A stretch of 64,000 bases of DNA from positions 4,464,001-4,528,000 of the forward strand of contig JAWZSP010000001.1 of NCBI GenBank assembly GCA_034401135.1. The letters run 5' to 3'. Origin of the DNA: Volutella citrinella. Lineage: Eukaryota > Ascomycota > Sordariomycetes > Hypocreales > Nectriaceae. Below are positions 12,265 to 23,687 of this stretch, piece after piece. Each line of letters begins with the position of its first letter. Within the stretch, counting starts at the first letter, position 1. The notes beneath the pieces are model-generated. The model was not told the DNA's origin. It ran no database searches and saw only the letters and a program-made list of their open reading frames with translations. The translations under genes and the position numbers were made by a program.

Positions 12265-14717
12265 ATGCCCATCTTCCAGGACGACCTGGACCACCGCCCG
12301 CCCAGACCGACGCCGCCTGTTGACGTCGGGTCCCCGAGACTGGGTCGCCTCTCTCACGAGGATGCTCACGCCGACCTCTGCACCGACTCTCTTTCCGAGA
12401 GCCCGAGCCAAGCTGACGATGAGCCCACTCCATCATCGGACCGTGCGTCGTTGATAGAGCGCCTGAAGCGAGCCCAGTCTCCCACTTGGCTCCCCAACCG
12501 ACATGTGAGCTGGCATCCCTCCATTCTCTTGTATTCTCCGTCTACTCCGACTCTAGCTAACAACATCTTGCTCCTACGCAGCTCGAGTCCATCCTGCAGC
12601 ACCAACCCCCAGCCAGCGCCACCACCAAGCGGCCGCAGACGCCGACCAAGTCGCCCGGCCTTCTCCCGCCGGCCCAGATCACTCCGGACAAGACCGATGG
12701 CCCTGATACCGTGGATGAGAGGCTTCGAGACGGGTTGGAGATTGAGCGGCCCCGGTCGGCCCTACACAGCGGAGATTTCACAGCCGAGGACGAGGCCACA
12801 GACGGCCGGTCGGGTCATCTCGGGCGTCCTGACATCGATAATGGCCCGCCTCAGACGCAACATGCCTGGATTGCAACGTCGCCGCCGAGAAACTTTGCCC
12901 CGTTCCACTTTGATACGAGGACGCCTTTCTCCGAGAGCATCGACAGCTTCCCATCGGCCACCTCTCCGCTGTCATCCTCCCTCTCCAGCTTCGTGTATAA
13001 GCCGCCCACCAGCCCACTTGTCCAATCCGAGAGCTACGAAGAACATGACTTGTCCATGCCTCTAGATGGAATCGACATCGCCGCTTCCCGCTTTGGTTCG
13101 CGGCGCTTCAAGTCGCTGTCCACGGCCTCATCCCCGTATCCCTCACCTTCCCCGAGACATTCGCTGCCCCCCCGAGTTGGTTCATTTCGGAGAGAGTCCT
13201 CATTTCCCTACCAAGCACACCAGCCCCGTAGGTCCCTGACTTCGACTCCGAGCTTCATGCAGGGGGGTGCAGTTTCGCCACAGACGCCTAGCTACCTCCG
13301 GTCGAGACGCTCGTCTGTTGTGTCTGATAACTCCCCCCTCCATCATGCCTCCATGGTGGGCTCGTATGAAGAGAGCATCCTTCGTGGCCGCATGTCCACC
13401 ACCCCATCCAAGCCGCTCGACTTCCTCGCCCAAATTGGCGTCCTCGGCAAGGGCAAGTGCAAAGCCAGTCTGAGATGCCCGTCTCATGTCACGCTTCCTT
13501 TCCCAGCTGTCTACTACAGCTACAGCAGCACCGCACATGGAAGATCCAGCTCCGACGATGGCCCTAGCCCCTATGTCGGCCAGATTGACCTAGAAAACGG
13601 GCTTCCCAACCAAGAAGAGGAGCATCGGGCCAGGAGAAAGGCCCAGACCCGCTTCGCAGATCGGAGACTTGCAGAGGACGGTATTGACGTCCAGAGACAG
13701 AGCCACAGTCCCGACCAGGGGGGCCGGCGAAATTCCAGGGCTGGTCGCAAGTCGACGAGTGCTGCAAAGGCACCTCCCGGAGGGAGCTACAGGATACCCG
13801 AGAAGGGCCAGATACAGATCATCGTCAAGAACCAGAATAAGACAGCTGTAAAGCTATTCCTGGTGCCATATGATCTGACTGGCATGGAGCCCGGCACAAA
13901 GACATTTGTGCGACAACGAAGCTATTCGGCCGGGCCCATCATTGACAATGCACCTCAGACTTCAGAGTCCAGCTCCATGGACAGGCCGATTCTGCGGTAC
14001 ATGGTTCACCTGCACATTTGCTCGCCATCCAAGGGCCGGTTCTATCTATACAAGAACATCCGGATCGTCTTTGCCAATCGCGTGCCGGATGGCAAGGAGA
14101 AGCTACGCAATGACACGACCTGGCCTGAGCCTCGATTTGCACCCTACAAGCCAGTCCGCGTTATGCACCCTACCCTACCCGTTATGTCCGGGCCTGGGGC
14201 CGGCCTGGCCGCTGACAAGGCATTCCGCAGGCGCAGTGCCGGGTTCCCTTTGGGATTGTCAAGCCAGGCATTTGACATGATGGACACGGGCTACCATCAT
14301 CATGCCAACACCAGCCAGTACATGAATGAGGGCTCCTCCGACTTCTCTGCCGGTAGCATCGCAACCATTGATCCCGTCCCGTTCCGCCTCCCCGCACGCG
14401 AGCGGCTTGATAGCGATGTGAGTGATGGAACAGCCACCACGGCAACCGTGGCCACGGGGTTGTGCGAGATGCGATCCCCCGCGTCCTCTCAAGCGAGCCG
14501 CCCGTCGACCAGAGACTCTGCGTCCATGCCGTTTGGGACGTCATTTTACGAGAAACTCAACAAGGGGGACGCTGGATACGGTGGCAATGCCTTCACCGCG
14601 GTGGGCCCCGGTTCCACGCATGGCGCCGAGGGTCTGCTCTCGCAGCGGCTCCGATCCCTGGGTGTCAAGCAGCCAGGCAAGTCATCGCCGGAAGGCAGCC
14701 AGCCGCCGCCCCCTTAG
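12265..14717 (+). CDS. Atos/FAM214-like conserved protein (DUF4210 plus Chromosome_seg-type domains)
   Basis: Two exons (12265-12504, 12582-14717) encode 791 residues. The intron has donor GTGAGC, branch GCTAAC and acceptor GCAG, and the frame is kept. Two conserved blocks stand out in a Ser/Pro-rich, largely disordered protein. Around residues 335-395 is the segment SYEESILRGRMSTTPSKPLD followed by FLAQIGVLG and LPFPAVYYS. Around residues 483-610 is SYRIPEKGQIQIIVKNQNKT followed by VKLFLVPYDLT, RYMVHLHI and GRFYLYKNIRIVF. These match the paired domains of the Atos/FAM214 family, whose fission-yeast member is linked to meiotic chromosome segregation and animal members to transcriptional control. 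The molecular function in fungi is unknown. The ATG at 12265 has a good context (CACCATG); a downstream-only model starting in exon 2 would lose the first 80 residues. Confidence 0.82.
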
Positions 14718-15442
14718 AGGCTCAGGAAGCTTCTCAGAATTGCCCGGAAAGACGGTGGTCAATTCGCCATTATAAATATCTCTCTGTACAATATTGATAT
14801 CACATACAACCCGGTGGAATACCTCAACAAACTATGAGGACTGTCCATAAGCCTTCAAGGGGGGAGCCGGGACATGATCACACCATTGATGGTGTTGCTT
14901 TCTCTGGAGTTTATGCTTCAAGGATAATGATATTTGTTTTCTCTTGTTGGTGCTACGGCGTTATTTGATACCAGAATTCAGGAGCATGGACCTCCCATTC
15001 TCCTTTGTCTACATAGACCACCATAGTGCTCAAAACGACGCCAAGATCTCGCCGTCGCAGTTTGCAAGCAACCAGAATTTGAGCTTTGAAGATTTGTTAT
15101 TCAGATGATATGTGTGTCTAAGTTCCCAACTCCGCTACGAAATTCTCTGGTTCCTTTTATACAAGTATGTTACAGTTTACAGGCCTTTGCGCTCCACCTC
15201 GCCCATGAATAAATCGGCGCTATGAGTGTTCATCCGTCTCTTGGGGGGGGGCTCCAGTGAACCCCCATGCATGCTTGGAACAGAAAACGCCACCGCATCT
15301 CGTACAAATGTCTGCATCCAAGCCTCAAGCTCGCGGCCGACAGGTTTCTCCTTAGTGCAACCAAGCAATCGCGCCCTCGTTGCTATATTAGTCCCACCCA
15401 CTTGCATGTACAGTTGCCTCCATTGAGTCACATTCCGCAGCT
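14718..15442. other. Convergent intergenic region (3' ends of two genes)
   Basis: The Atos-like gene and the PPR gene converge here, so this holds both 3' UTRs. A run of nine G lies near 15243. No further gene is seen. Confidence 0.55.
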
Positions 15443-18400
15443 TCACTTCCACGCCGCCCTGTCTTTAGGCGCTCTGGCATGTCCAGGCATCCTCGGTCTT
15501 GACGGCTGTCTCGTATCCCTAAAAGGCCTGGACCTGGCAGTCGACGGCCTCGGTGCTCGCCTCGACTCTGTAGTCAGAGTCGTCTTGGCCAACGTTTCCA
15601 GGAGCGAATGGCCTCCGTGGGGTTCTTGGTCGTATCGTTCCCAAACGTCGTCCAAGTACTCGGCGTTCTTCGAAGAGGGTTTGTAGGGCTTGTAGGGTCC
15701 AGCACCCTCTCCAGTCAATTCGGATCGAGCAGCTTGGGCAGCTTGCCGTCGACGGGCCCATTTCACTGCATATTCCCGTACCCTGGCCTGCAGTGCCTTT
15801 TTCCACTTCTCTCGTTCTGCTTCGGTCTTCTCTCGCCGTTGCGCAGGAACAACGTTCCTCTCGCGCTTTAGCTCCTGGGCAAGCTCTTTACGAAGCTGAT
15901 CTCTGATTTTTGTCCGCTCAGAATGCGGGAGTAGCCGAAGGGCCTTGTCCGCCTCAAATGTGGAAAGCTTCGCTCCATTCTCCTGAAAGGTCTCGGGCAG
16001 AGTCTCCATATCGGAATTCATAAAGGCGTGGTAAAGGCGCGGGAACCTTTGGCGAACGGTTTCGAGCTGGCGAGAGACGTCCGATGACCATGCAGCCATG
16101 CTGCGCAACCGCACCCACTCCTGTTGAAGCTGCAGGACCAGGTTTTGCGGTGCCCGAGGGGGCGGTATGCCCTTGCCCAGGGCTCTCACGCTCTGTCGTC
16201 GCTCCGGCTTCCACCCACGCCACTCTTTCATCAGTGCTGTCTCGCACCAGTACATGGCACGCTCCCACGAGCCCATCTCAGCGAGAGTTCTCACCGCCAA
16301 CACCCAGTTGCCCTGTGTGAGCTCGAACCCCGTGCTTGTAACCTTCTCGATAGAGTCCGTCAACGCTTGGGCGTCGCCTTTTGCTTGATGGATCCTCGTC
16401 AGTGTGTTGAAGCATCGACAAAGGTCATACTTGATGGCTGCATGCACATTCGGCCCTGAACTCTTCTGGTTTGCTTTGACAGCGCGTTCCCAAATGTTCT
16501 CCCAAGTCTCCAGCGCTTTGTCAAGGTTCCCATCCTTGAAGTGGGCAAACATTAAGGAAAAGGCAATCTCAGTTGGCAGATTGGCACTGTTCTGGTACTT
16601 GGGGACAAGTTCCACGTATAGGCCCAGCAGTTCCTCCACTGACGCTGACTCTCGAAGCTCAACCAGAAGTGAAAGTGCCCGGCTGATGACCTGCCTGTTT
16701 TCTTTCAACAATCTGGCATCAACCGTTTGGGTTCGCGGACCATCCCCGCTCATGCCCTTTTTACTGTCTGAAATGGCTTTGCGGACATAATCAAGCAATC
16801 CTTGGCTCAACCGCTGCGTCCTCTTTGCGCCAGGGGCCTTGCGGGAAGCTGCATCGAGTTGAGCGACCAAGGCGTGAAATGTGACTGGCAGATTATGCTT
16901 CTTGATATGTGCCTCGAGGCTTTCCAAAACGGGATGCGCTCCGAGCCGAGCTGCTCCGGCCATCACAATGGCATAATGCTCCGGGGCCACGTTGAAGACC
17001 TTCTCCGCGTTGGCTTTTTTAATGAGTGCATAGGCGGCGCTGACCTGGTTGACTCGAACGAGAGCGTGGAGGAGGAAGCCGTACGTAGAATCGTCCCACT
17101 CCAGACCCAAATCTTTCATCCGCCGGAGAATTTCATAGCATTTCCGGATGTTTCCCGATTCTCCGTTGAAGTTGAGAAGCTGATTCCAGATTGCCGTGTT
17201 GCTGAGTCTCCGCTGTGTGAGCTCCTCGCACAATCGTTCAGCCTCTGGCAGAAGTCCGTTCTGGCAATGGGCAACCACCAGTGCCAGTGCCATCTCCACT
17301 GTGACCGGAACCCGAGCTTGTTGCGATCGCCTAAAGTACTCAAGCGTGGTTGCGAGGTCTCCCTTCTTTGCACTCATTGCCATCACATGGGCAAAGGCGA
17401 AGGAGTCGGGTTCCTGCTTCTGGGCTATGGACTCGAAGCACGTTATTGTGCCTTCGTAATCGTCAGCTTTAGTGTGCGCCTTGAGAAGCGAAGTCCAGGC
17501 GTCGATGTCTGGCTCTACGCCATACTCGGAAATCATTCTGTCAAGCCATTCTTGAGTGGCAGCGACGTCACCAACTTGGGCATATACATTGAGGATGCTT
17601 CTGAATCCTCGGGGAGACGTCAGAACGTCAGGGTATTTTGCTGTGAAGTCCTTCCAAAGATCTTCGACCTTTCTGACATCGCCACGTCTCGCATAGAGCT
17701 TCAAGAATTTCTGATAGCCCCATTGACTCAACTCTCCTCGGGACCGAATCCAGTCTTGATAGAGCTGTTCCAAAGCCGATATGTTTTCAGGGAAGTTCAC
17801 AAGAAACAGGCCACGCAGCATTTTCGGAGAGGCCTTGGCACCTGGAATCTCACGAAACTTTTGGTACAGGCCAGCAAGCTTCGCGACGTTGGATCTGGGC
17901 TCCAGGTTGTCGTACCACCGGTCAAACATGCAAGCGAAGTACTCGTTGTAGAGCTCGGGGTACTTCATAGAGCCCAGGATCGCAGTCGCCTGTTCAGGGG
18001 TGCAGGGCTCCTTTAGAGAGAAGCGTGCGAATTCCTTTTGGAAGGCGAGAAGTGCTGAGTGGCTCTGCTCCGACTGCTGAAGGGCTCGGTAGTGATCTGC
18101 CCCACGACCAGTGAGATACTCGGCAAAGGACAAGTACCGAGTGCTTAGATTGCGCAAAGACTGAAGACGGCTAAGGAGGCTCAGGTCTGGCTCTTCGTGC
18201 GACTTGTCGTCGAGAGAGCCATGGTAGGCTAGCCAAACCTCGATCACCGTGTCCCATTTTTTGGAGCTGATGGCGTCTGCGAGCAAATAATCCATACCAG
18301 CAACCAGTCCCTGATTCTCGACAGCATTCTTGAATATAGAAACGGCATCGGTCAGGTTCCCAGAGCGAATATGCAGGATTATGCCCGCTGTCAACATGTC

Positions 18401-19186
18401 GTTGTCCCACTCTTCCTCTGGGGTTTGTCGGAAGATGGAGAGGGCACGTCCAGTATCAAGAGAGTTGTGCGACCTGGTCAAGTACTGTGCGACATCCGAT
18501 CGCATGCTCTTTCGGTCTTCCGGTTCGAGTCGGGAGAAGGCGTACCAAACATCGTCGTAATGGGTGTTGGTCGAGTCAGACATCAATGACACGAGGTGAG
18601 CCGCGCTGGATTTGCTCCCCGAAGGTATCGAATCCCTAGTACGAGAATCGGAGAGTACCTGGGTAACCTGTGGGGCGCTCGGTGTATCGCCAGTTGGTTC
18701 ATGTGCCGTCCGATCCAGGCTCCCACCGGGGAGCTCCGTAGCAGCCCCTACGCTTTCGTCATGAGATCCGCTGGTCATGGACACGATTCCGGCGCGATCC
18801 GTCGGCTCCGTGGGCGAGGAGACCATTCCTTCGGCAGATGCTAAGTTCTGCCTTTGTGTGCCGACGCCCCTTGACTGGACATTTTGATTGCGACGGATAT
18901 TTGGGTACAATCGTCCCAGACGGGGCAGCGACGCTGAGGGAGATGGAAAGTCGAGGAGGAAGGCGCAGGCGAGAAGGTTCGGTTGCAATTGAAGAACCTG
19001 CGAGCTGGAGTCGTGAGCACCGTGGCTAGCAGCTCGAGCTGGGCCTGTCAAGGAGCTGGAGAGGACAAGGGCCGAAGCGCCGTGCTGCCAGAAACCGGGG
19101 CGCAGGCGGCGACAGCGTTGGCGCGAGGCGGGAAGAACACGCCTGAGGCTGCATGTTTCCAGGCCAGCCGCTGTTCTCTCGAGCAT
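15443..19186 (-). CDS. Large mitochondrial PPR protein, CYA-5/Pet309-like
   Basis: A single exon encodes 1247 residues. The frame is open 39 nt further upstream but without an ATG, so ATG 19186 (MLERTAAGLETCSLRRVLP) is the start. The N-terminus is Arg-rich and lacks acidic residues early on, as expected for mitochondrial import. The central region (very roughly residues 450-800) consists of helical pentatricopeptide repeats, for example AWTSLLKAHTKADDYEGTI, TAIWNQLLNFNGESGNIRKC and STYGFLLHALVRVNQVSAAY. The C-terminus is strongly basic (KRERNVVPAQRREKTEAERE). Size, N-terminus and repeat layout resemble Neurospora CYA-5, the relative of yeast Pet309, which is required for expression of COX1 mRNA on the inner mitochondrial membrane. 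PPR class is certain; the CYA-5 assignment is from family resemblance and is less so. Confidence 0.8.
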   Translation of the reverse strand: MLERTAAGLETCSLRRVLPASRQRCRRLRPGFWQHGASALVLSSSLTGPARAASHGAHDSSSQVLQLQPNLLACAFLLDFPSPSASLPRLGRLYPNIRRNQNVQSRGVGTQRQNLASAEGMVSSPTEPTDRAGIVSMTSGSHDESVGAATELPGGSLDRTAHEPTGDTPSAPQVTQVLSDSRTRDSIPSGSKSSAAHLVSLMSDSTNTHYDDVWYAFSRLEPEDRKSMRSDVAQYLTRSHNSLDTGRALSIFRQTPEEEWDNDMLTAGIILHIRSGNLTDAVSIFKNAVENQGLVAGMDYLLADAISSKKWDTVIEVWLAYHGSLDDKSHEEPDLSLLSRLQSLRNLSTRYLSFAEYLTGRGADHYRALQQSEQSHSALLAFQKEFARFSLKEPCTPEQATAILGSMKYPELYNEYFACMFDRWYDNLEPRSNVAKLAGLYQKFREIPGAKASPKMLRGLFLVNFPENISALEQLYQDWIRSRGELSQWGYQKFLKLYARRGDVRKVEDLWKDFTAKYPDVLTSPRGFRSILNVYAQVGDVAATQEWLDRMISEYGVEPDIDAWTSLLKAHTKADDYEGTITCFESIAQKQEPDSFAFAHVMAMSAKKGDLATTLEYFRRSQQARVPVTVEMALALVVAHCQNGLLPEAERLCEELTQRRLSNTAIWNQLLNFNGESGNIRKCYEILRRMKDLGLEWDDSTYGFLLHALVRVNQVSAAYALIKKANAEKVFNVAPEHYAIVMAGAARLGAHPVLESLEAHIKKHNLPVTFHALVAQLDAASRKAPGAKRTQRLSQGLLDYVRKAISDSKKGMSGDGPRTQTVDARLLKENRQVISRALSLLVELRESASVEELLGLYVELVPKYQNSANLPTEIAFSLMFAHFKDGNLDKALETWENIWERAVKANQKSSGPNVHAAIKYDLCRCFNTLTRIHQAKGDAQALTDSIEKVTSTGFELTQGNWVLAVRTLAEMGSWERAMYWCETALMKEWRGWKPERRQSVRALGKGIPPPRAPQNLVLQLQQEWVRLRSMAAWSSDVSRQLETVRQRFPRLYHAFMNSDMETLPETFQENGAKLSTFEADKALRLLPHSERTKIRDQLRKELAQELKRERNVVPAQRREKTEAEREKWKKALQARVREYAVKWARRRQAAQAARSELTGEGAGPYKPYKPSSKNAEYLDDVWERYDQEPHGGHSLLETLAKTTLTTESRRAPRPSTARSRPFRDTRQPSRPRMPGHARAPKDRAAWK

Positions 19187-20147
19187 TGGGTTGGAGAGGG
19201 GGAGTGCTGAGCCGCGGCGGATCAAGAGGATATCGGCATGCTTGGTCGAGCCACAGGTTGTATACAGGCTGCTGCTTGGTGACGAGGGGTTCCACGAGGG
19301 GATGGATGGATGGATTGCTCGAGCCAGCGGGCTGGACGATTGTCAAGGTTGATGCGCCGAGCTCGAGCCAGCCTTCCCGGAGCGCGATGCAAGAGAAGAA
19401 GCGAGGCGGCCTAGAGGATGGTCTGCGTCGCGTGCAGAGAAAGATGCAACTGGGTGAAGATTGGAATCCGGGTCCAGAAATGATCAGTCCATAATCCCAA
19501 AAAAAAATCCCAAGCTAGGCGTTTGGCGGCCGGCAACCAATCAACAGCCGGGGGAGGCGAAGAGCCACTGCCCCACACAGATAATGCGCAACTGCCATAA
19601 TCCATGGTGAGGCTTACTATAGTAACAGTACTAGTGCCTAATACTACTAATACTATGGTCACCTGATGGCAGTTGCTGAAGGAGAGACAACTTCTTTGGC
19701 ATCTTGGGAAGATGAGGTAGAGACTTGAGCGATAGGAGTAATACCAGTAGTCACGCTTGCATGCGTCTTCTACACGTAGTCGGTACCATTCGAGAATAAG
19801 TCGTACATTGACAGCCAAACCGGTAGTATTAGGTACAAAGTAAAGGTACAAGTGCAAAGCCATGCAGGTCCAAGCTTGGAGGATTCGCGGAGTAGGCAGT
19901 AGGCAACCGCGGGGATGAAAAGTAAGAAACACGAGGAATAACAATGCAAGACAAAAACAGGCAATCCTTCTCCAATAAATCGCTATCCATAAGGTACCCA
20001 ACATCAGCCAGCGACGTGAGGGCAACTTTTCATGGCTATTTCGTGACAGGGACATCCACCTCAAACCCCAACTGGTAGATTATACACTGAAGTTCAAGTA
20101 ATTGTCCCCTCGTGGGTATCGTGTCATTCGCATCCAGTGCCCATGGC
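19187..20147. other. Intergenic: upstream region of the PPR gene
   Basis: It contains the PPR promoter and leader. A 217-codon open frame (19411-20064, minus) has a composition unlike its neighbours (many Trp, Cys and Tyr) and no domain, so I do not call it. Confidence 0.5.
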
Positions 20148-20642
20148 TTACGAGTCGTGCCGCGTGCCTTGGTCAGCCTCGTCGGGGGCAAACAGCTCGT
20201 TCCGCAAGCCAGAAAAAGCATCAACCAAGCGAGAGCTCTCCCGCTCAATGTCCATGTTCGGGCCGCGGCTCCGGCTGCGAGTCCGCTGGCGGCGACGGAG
20301 GGTCCGCTGTGTCTCGGCGGGCGACGCTACGCGGGAAGGGCAGTGCTCTCGGCGCAGTCGGGCCTGGAGCAGCCGGTGTCGGTTTGCTGGCGATAGCACG
20401 CGGGGAGAAGAGGTTCCCGGGGAATATCCAAAGGCTGGAGAGGTGGCGCGGCGACGAGAACGGCCGCGGAGGGTGCTTGACTCATCCGTGGGTGCGCAAC
20501 GCAGGCCCCGGACGGAGCCGCGGTTCATGCTGCGGTCTCGTCTGCGTCCACGGGCGCCGTCATGCTCGGACACGGGGGAGACGATGATGGATGGGTCGGC
20601 GTGTGGGCTGTTGTTCGGGGCGCCTCCAGTGAAGAGAGTCAT
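20148..20642 (-). CDS. Small Arg/Ser-rich hypothetical protein
   Basis: A single open frame of 164 codons from ATG 20642 (context CCACGATG). Third codon positions are strongly C/G-biased, like the real genes nearby, which favours a coding call. The N-terminus (MTLFTGGAPNNSPHADPSII) is followed by a very basic centre (RGRRRDRSMNRG, RRRQRTRSRSRG). The C-terminal segment IERESSRLVDAFSGLRNELF is probably an amphipathic helix. I recognise no family. It could be a nucleic-acid-binding or disordered adaptor protein, or a chance frame in GC-rich sequence. Confidence 0.5.
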   Translation of the reverse strand: MTLFTGGAPNNSPHADPSIIVSPVSEHDGARGRRRDRSMNRGSVRGLRCAPTDESSTLRGRSRRRATSPAFGYSPGTSSPRVLSPANRHRLLQARLRREHCPSRVASPAETQRTLRRRQRTRSRSRGPNMDIERESSRLVDAFSGLRNELFAPDEADQGTRHDS

Positions 20643-23600
20643 CGTGGCAGATGTGACGAGGGTGTGTGCGAAGTTGTAGGCTGCTCTCCGCTGCTGCTGT
20701 CGCTGAGGCTGATGCTGATGCTGCCGTCGCCGCTATTGTAGATGCGTTACGGTCTGTCCTGAACAAATGGCGGTCGGGATGGATGGGCCGATGGACGGTT
20801 GCAGGGAAGAGGAGGGTAGCGAGACGGTTTGGTCGGGACAAACGACGAATGGAACAATAATATTTTGAACGGATGTTTGCTCAAGGGAGAACCGAGAGTG
20901 TACAGTCAGGGTGCACTGATGCGTGGCGGTCCAGCTTAGACAAAACAATCAAAACGGGACGAGACGAGACGAGGCGCGACAAATTCAGTCAATCAAGGGA
21001 GGCTATCAGTAATTGCAGGTATGGAATATTCTTGACAGAGTAGGGTGAATGTTGGATTGTATCATCAGCAGGAGGTGGCGAGAGGGAGCGCTGCCGTTGA
21101 TATAGAAAGAAGCAACACGAATGCACGAGCAAGGTGTATTTGAGATCCACTACGTCTTAGCGGGCAAGTCCCTGGTGCTGGTTGGTGGCAGAGCGCTAAG
21201 GCGCCAGCCGGTGGTGGAGTCTGCAGAACAAAGGGGACACAAGGACGGCCTGGGAATGGGGAAACAACGGATTGCACCAAGCCCTCGGACAAGCGCGACC
21301 TGTGAGACTCTGGAGGAAACCGTCAGCTGATGCCTCGCTCACCCCTGGGCGGCCACGAGGCGTCACTGGATGCAGTTTGGGAACCAACCCAGGCTTGCCA
21401 GGCTTACCAGGCCAAGTCAAGCAGCAATCGCCAATGCACTGGCCTGAACTCTGATGGTGGGAGCCCCGCCCTCGGCGCTGATCGAGACCATCCCCCTCCT
21501 GTCAATCTGCGGGCGTCATGGTATGTGACGCTCTCTTAGTAACATTCTTGCCTTTCATCCCCCTCATTTACAGCCCACTCGCACGACTAGTAGTTTAGCT
21601 CCAGCACGGCACTTACGGCTTGTGGGGAGGCGTTTTGCGTCGATCCGTGTTGCGGGTAGCATCCGCGGCGCCGGGAGGGGGACGAGGCGATCGCCGGAGC
21701 CCGCCATCTGAGATAGTGCCACTGGATGTTCAACGACGCGGGGGAAGTTGACTTTTGACGTGTAGAAGATGGCGGTACCTTGACTCGCTCCCCCCTGCCG
21801 ATGAGAAGCGATGCTCCCGATCGTCGCCCACCACCGCCTAGCGATTCAAGCCGTCGAGCTGAATGACGCATTCCCCATGTGCGCCAGGCCAGTCCCATCA
21901 ACGGCTCCTTTGTCCGCACAGCTACCGAGTTTCAGGTGCCCTCTGGGCTCCTCCACTTGTGCCTCCAAGTGTGGCCTGCACTTGATTCCTGGGAGGGTTG
22001 CTGTTCGTCTTTGATTGGTATTCGTTTGTCTAGTTCCAAACCCAGGGGCATGGTGAGCTACAGCTATCCTCCTATCAGTAGGTGGCACCCACAGGCGAGC
22101 AGATGTTGGAATATGCTGCGTGGGGAGTCACGATTGGGAGGACCAGTAGCTACAGTACAGTACCAACTTTACCTACCTTAGGTAATAGTGCCAAGATAAC
22201 GAACGTCGTAGTACGGCAGCGCTCTATCGCGATATCTCCAATGGGTCTGCTACTGGCACCGAAACCCCTCCGCACTTGGTCCCTTTGGTGGTGCGCTGCA
22301 AAAACTATCTAGAAAGTCAAGATATGATGCCGTGCGTCACTTTGGCAGGCATTCACGTGGGCAACTTCACAGTGTTTCTGCGCTTGTGCCCAAGTCGTGT
22401 TAGCCACCGCACTAGTGGGAACGTCGGCCCTCCAAGGCTCCGAGCTTGCTCCCACCACCTCGCAACAGCTGATACAGCTCCTGGGATGAGAGCAACCCAA
22501 GCGACATTAATAGTCGTCAAGCCAGAGTGCCGCCCAGCTGCTCCGGTTCTCGTACGATGGAGATACAGAGCAACAGCCAGGGCGAAAATACGTCATATCG
22601 CACACCTAGGTGGCTTCGTGCTCTACTGAGCTGATGGCTTACAGCCAGATCTTGTCACGCCGTCGGACTTCAGAGCTCATCCATCCCATACAAGCTGGCC
22701 AGTGCCATTCTTCTTGCCTCATCTACTATAAAAAATAGTGACCTTGGCTGATGAAGGAATTGGAAACAATCGTTACACCTCGCAGGTCATGTATGTTAGA
22801 CTTGCATTTCCTACACTCGGAAAGAATCGCAAGTGCTAGTAGGCTCCCAGCTCATCAAAGAGGATGGGTGGTTTTACCAGGCGAGCAGAAGGGAAGCAGA
22901 GTGCGCAGACAATGGCAACGACGAATAATTCTGCCGTCCATATTCTGAAACAAACTCCAATATTCTTCAAGGACACTCGGAGAAAGGGTTGGACCGTTGA
23001 AGAGCACCAGGTCTCAACCGCTTTGCCCCTGGCTAGCGCTCTGAAGCGCGTGGCGGCACCAAGCGATGAGCAAGGCACCAGGCTGCCAGCTAAGGTGACC
23101 GTCCCGCCCTGCTGCGCTATCACGAGCTCACGCGGGCCAAAACGTGCAACTGGCATCCACACGCTGCGGATGGGCCATCAATTCGCATCCATGCACGTCA
23201 TGCACCGGATCATCCGCGACCCTTAACCACCACATCGTCTCCTCTCGACCGCGACACATCCTCGCAACTCGAACAATTCATCCAGCCCGGCGACTCCTCC
23301 GCCCTTCGCTTCTTTCCACTCGCTTTCTAGTTAGACGTTTGTGCAAACTGTCCATCGTGACGCAACCTCCCTATTCTACCTCAAGCCCCCCCCCCCTGGG
23401 TTGGCCAAAGTTCTGCCTGCCGACTACTTCAAGGAATTAATTAAATCGTGTCCCTTACAGCCCGACGAAGACGACAACGACGACGACAGCGGCGACGCCA
23501 TATCCTTACTCCTCGCCCATGGTGCTTGCTCTCTGGCGGCCCTTGACCATCGCCTAGCCTTCTGTTCCAACTCACCAGGAATGGCCCAGCGAGCTCCTTG

Positions 23601-23687
23601 AACCCATTACGACCCTCGTCCTCCTCGTCCTCCGCGCCATCCCCCTTCTGGCCTCCTCATCGTCACGAAACTCGCACTCCCAGCACA
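20643..23687. other. 3 kb without a recognisable gene; right end is the PI4K promoter and leader
   Basis: No domain-bearing frame is found on either strand. From about 23230 to 23687 the + strand becomes pyrimidine-rich (including a C run near 23388-23397), which is usual for leaders of fungal housekeeping genes and belongs to the PI 4-kinase gene. Confidence 0.5.

Noticed and set aside
19187..19225. 13-residue N-terminal extension of the PPR protein
   Set aside because: It starts at TTG. The first ATG, 19186, begins the expected mitochondrial N-terminus.
19411..20064. 217-codon minus frame
   Set aside because: Unusual richness in Trp, Tyr and Cys, no domain, and it lies in the upstream region of the PPR gene. 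Most likely a chance frame.
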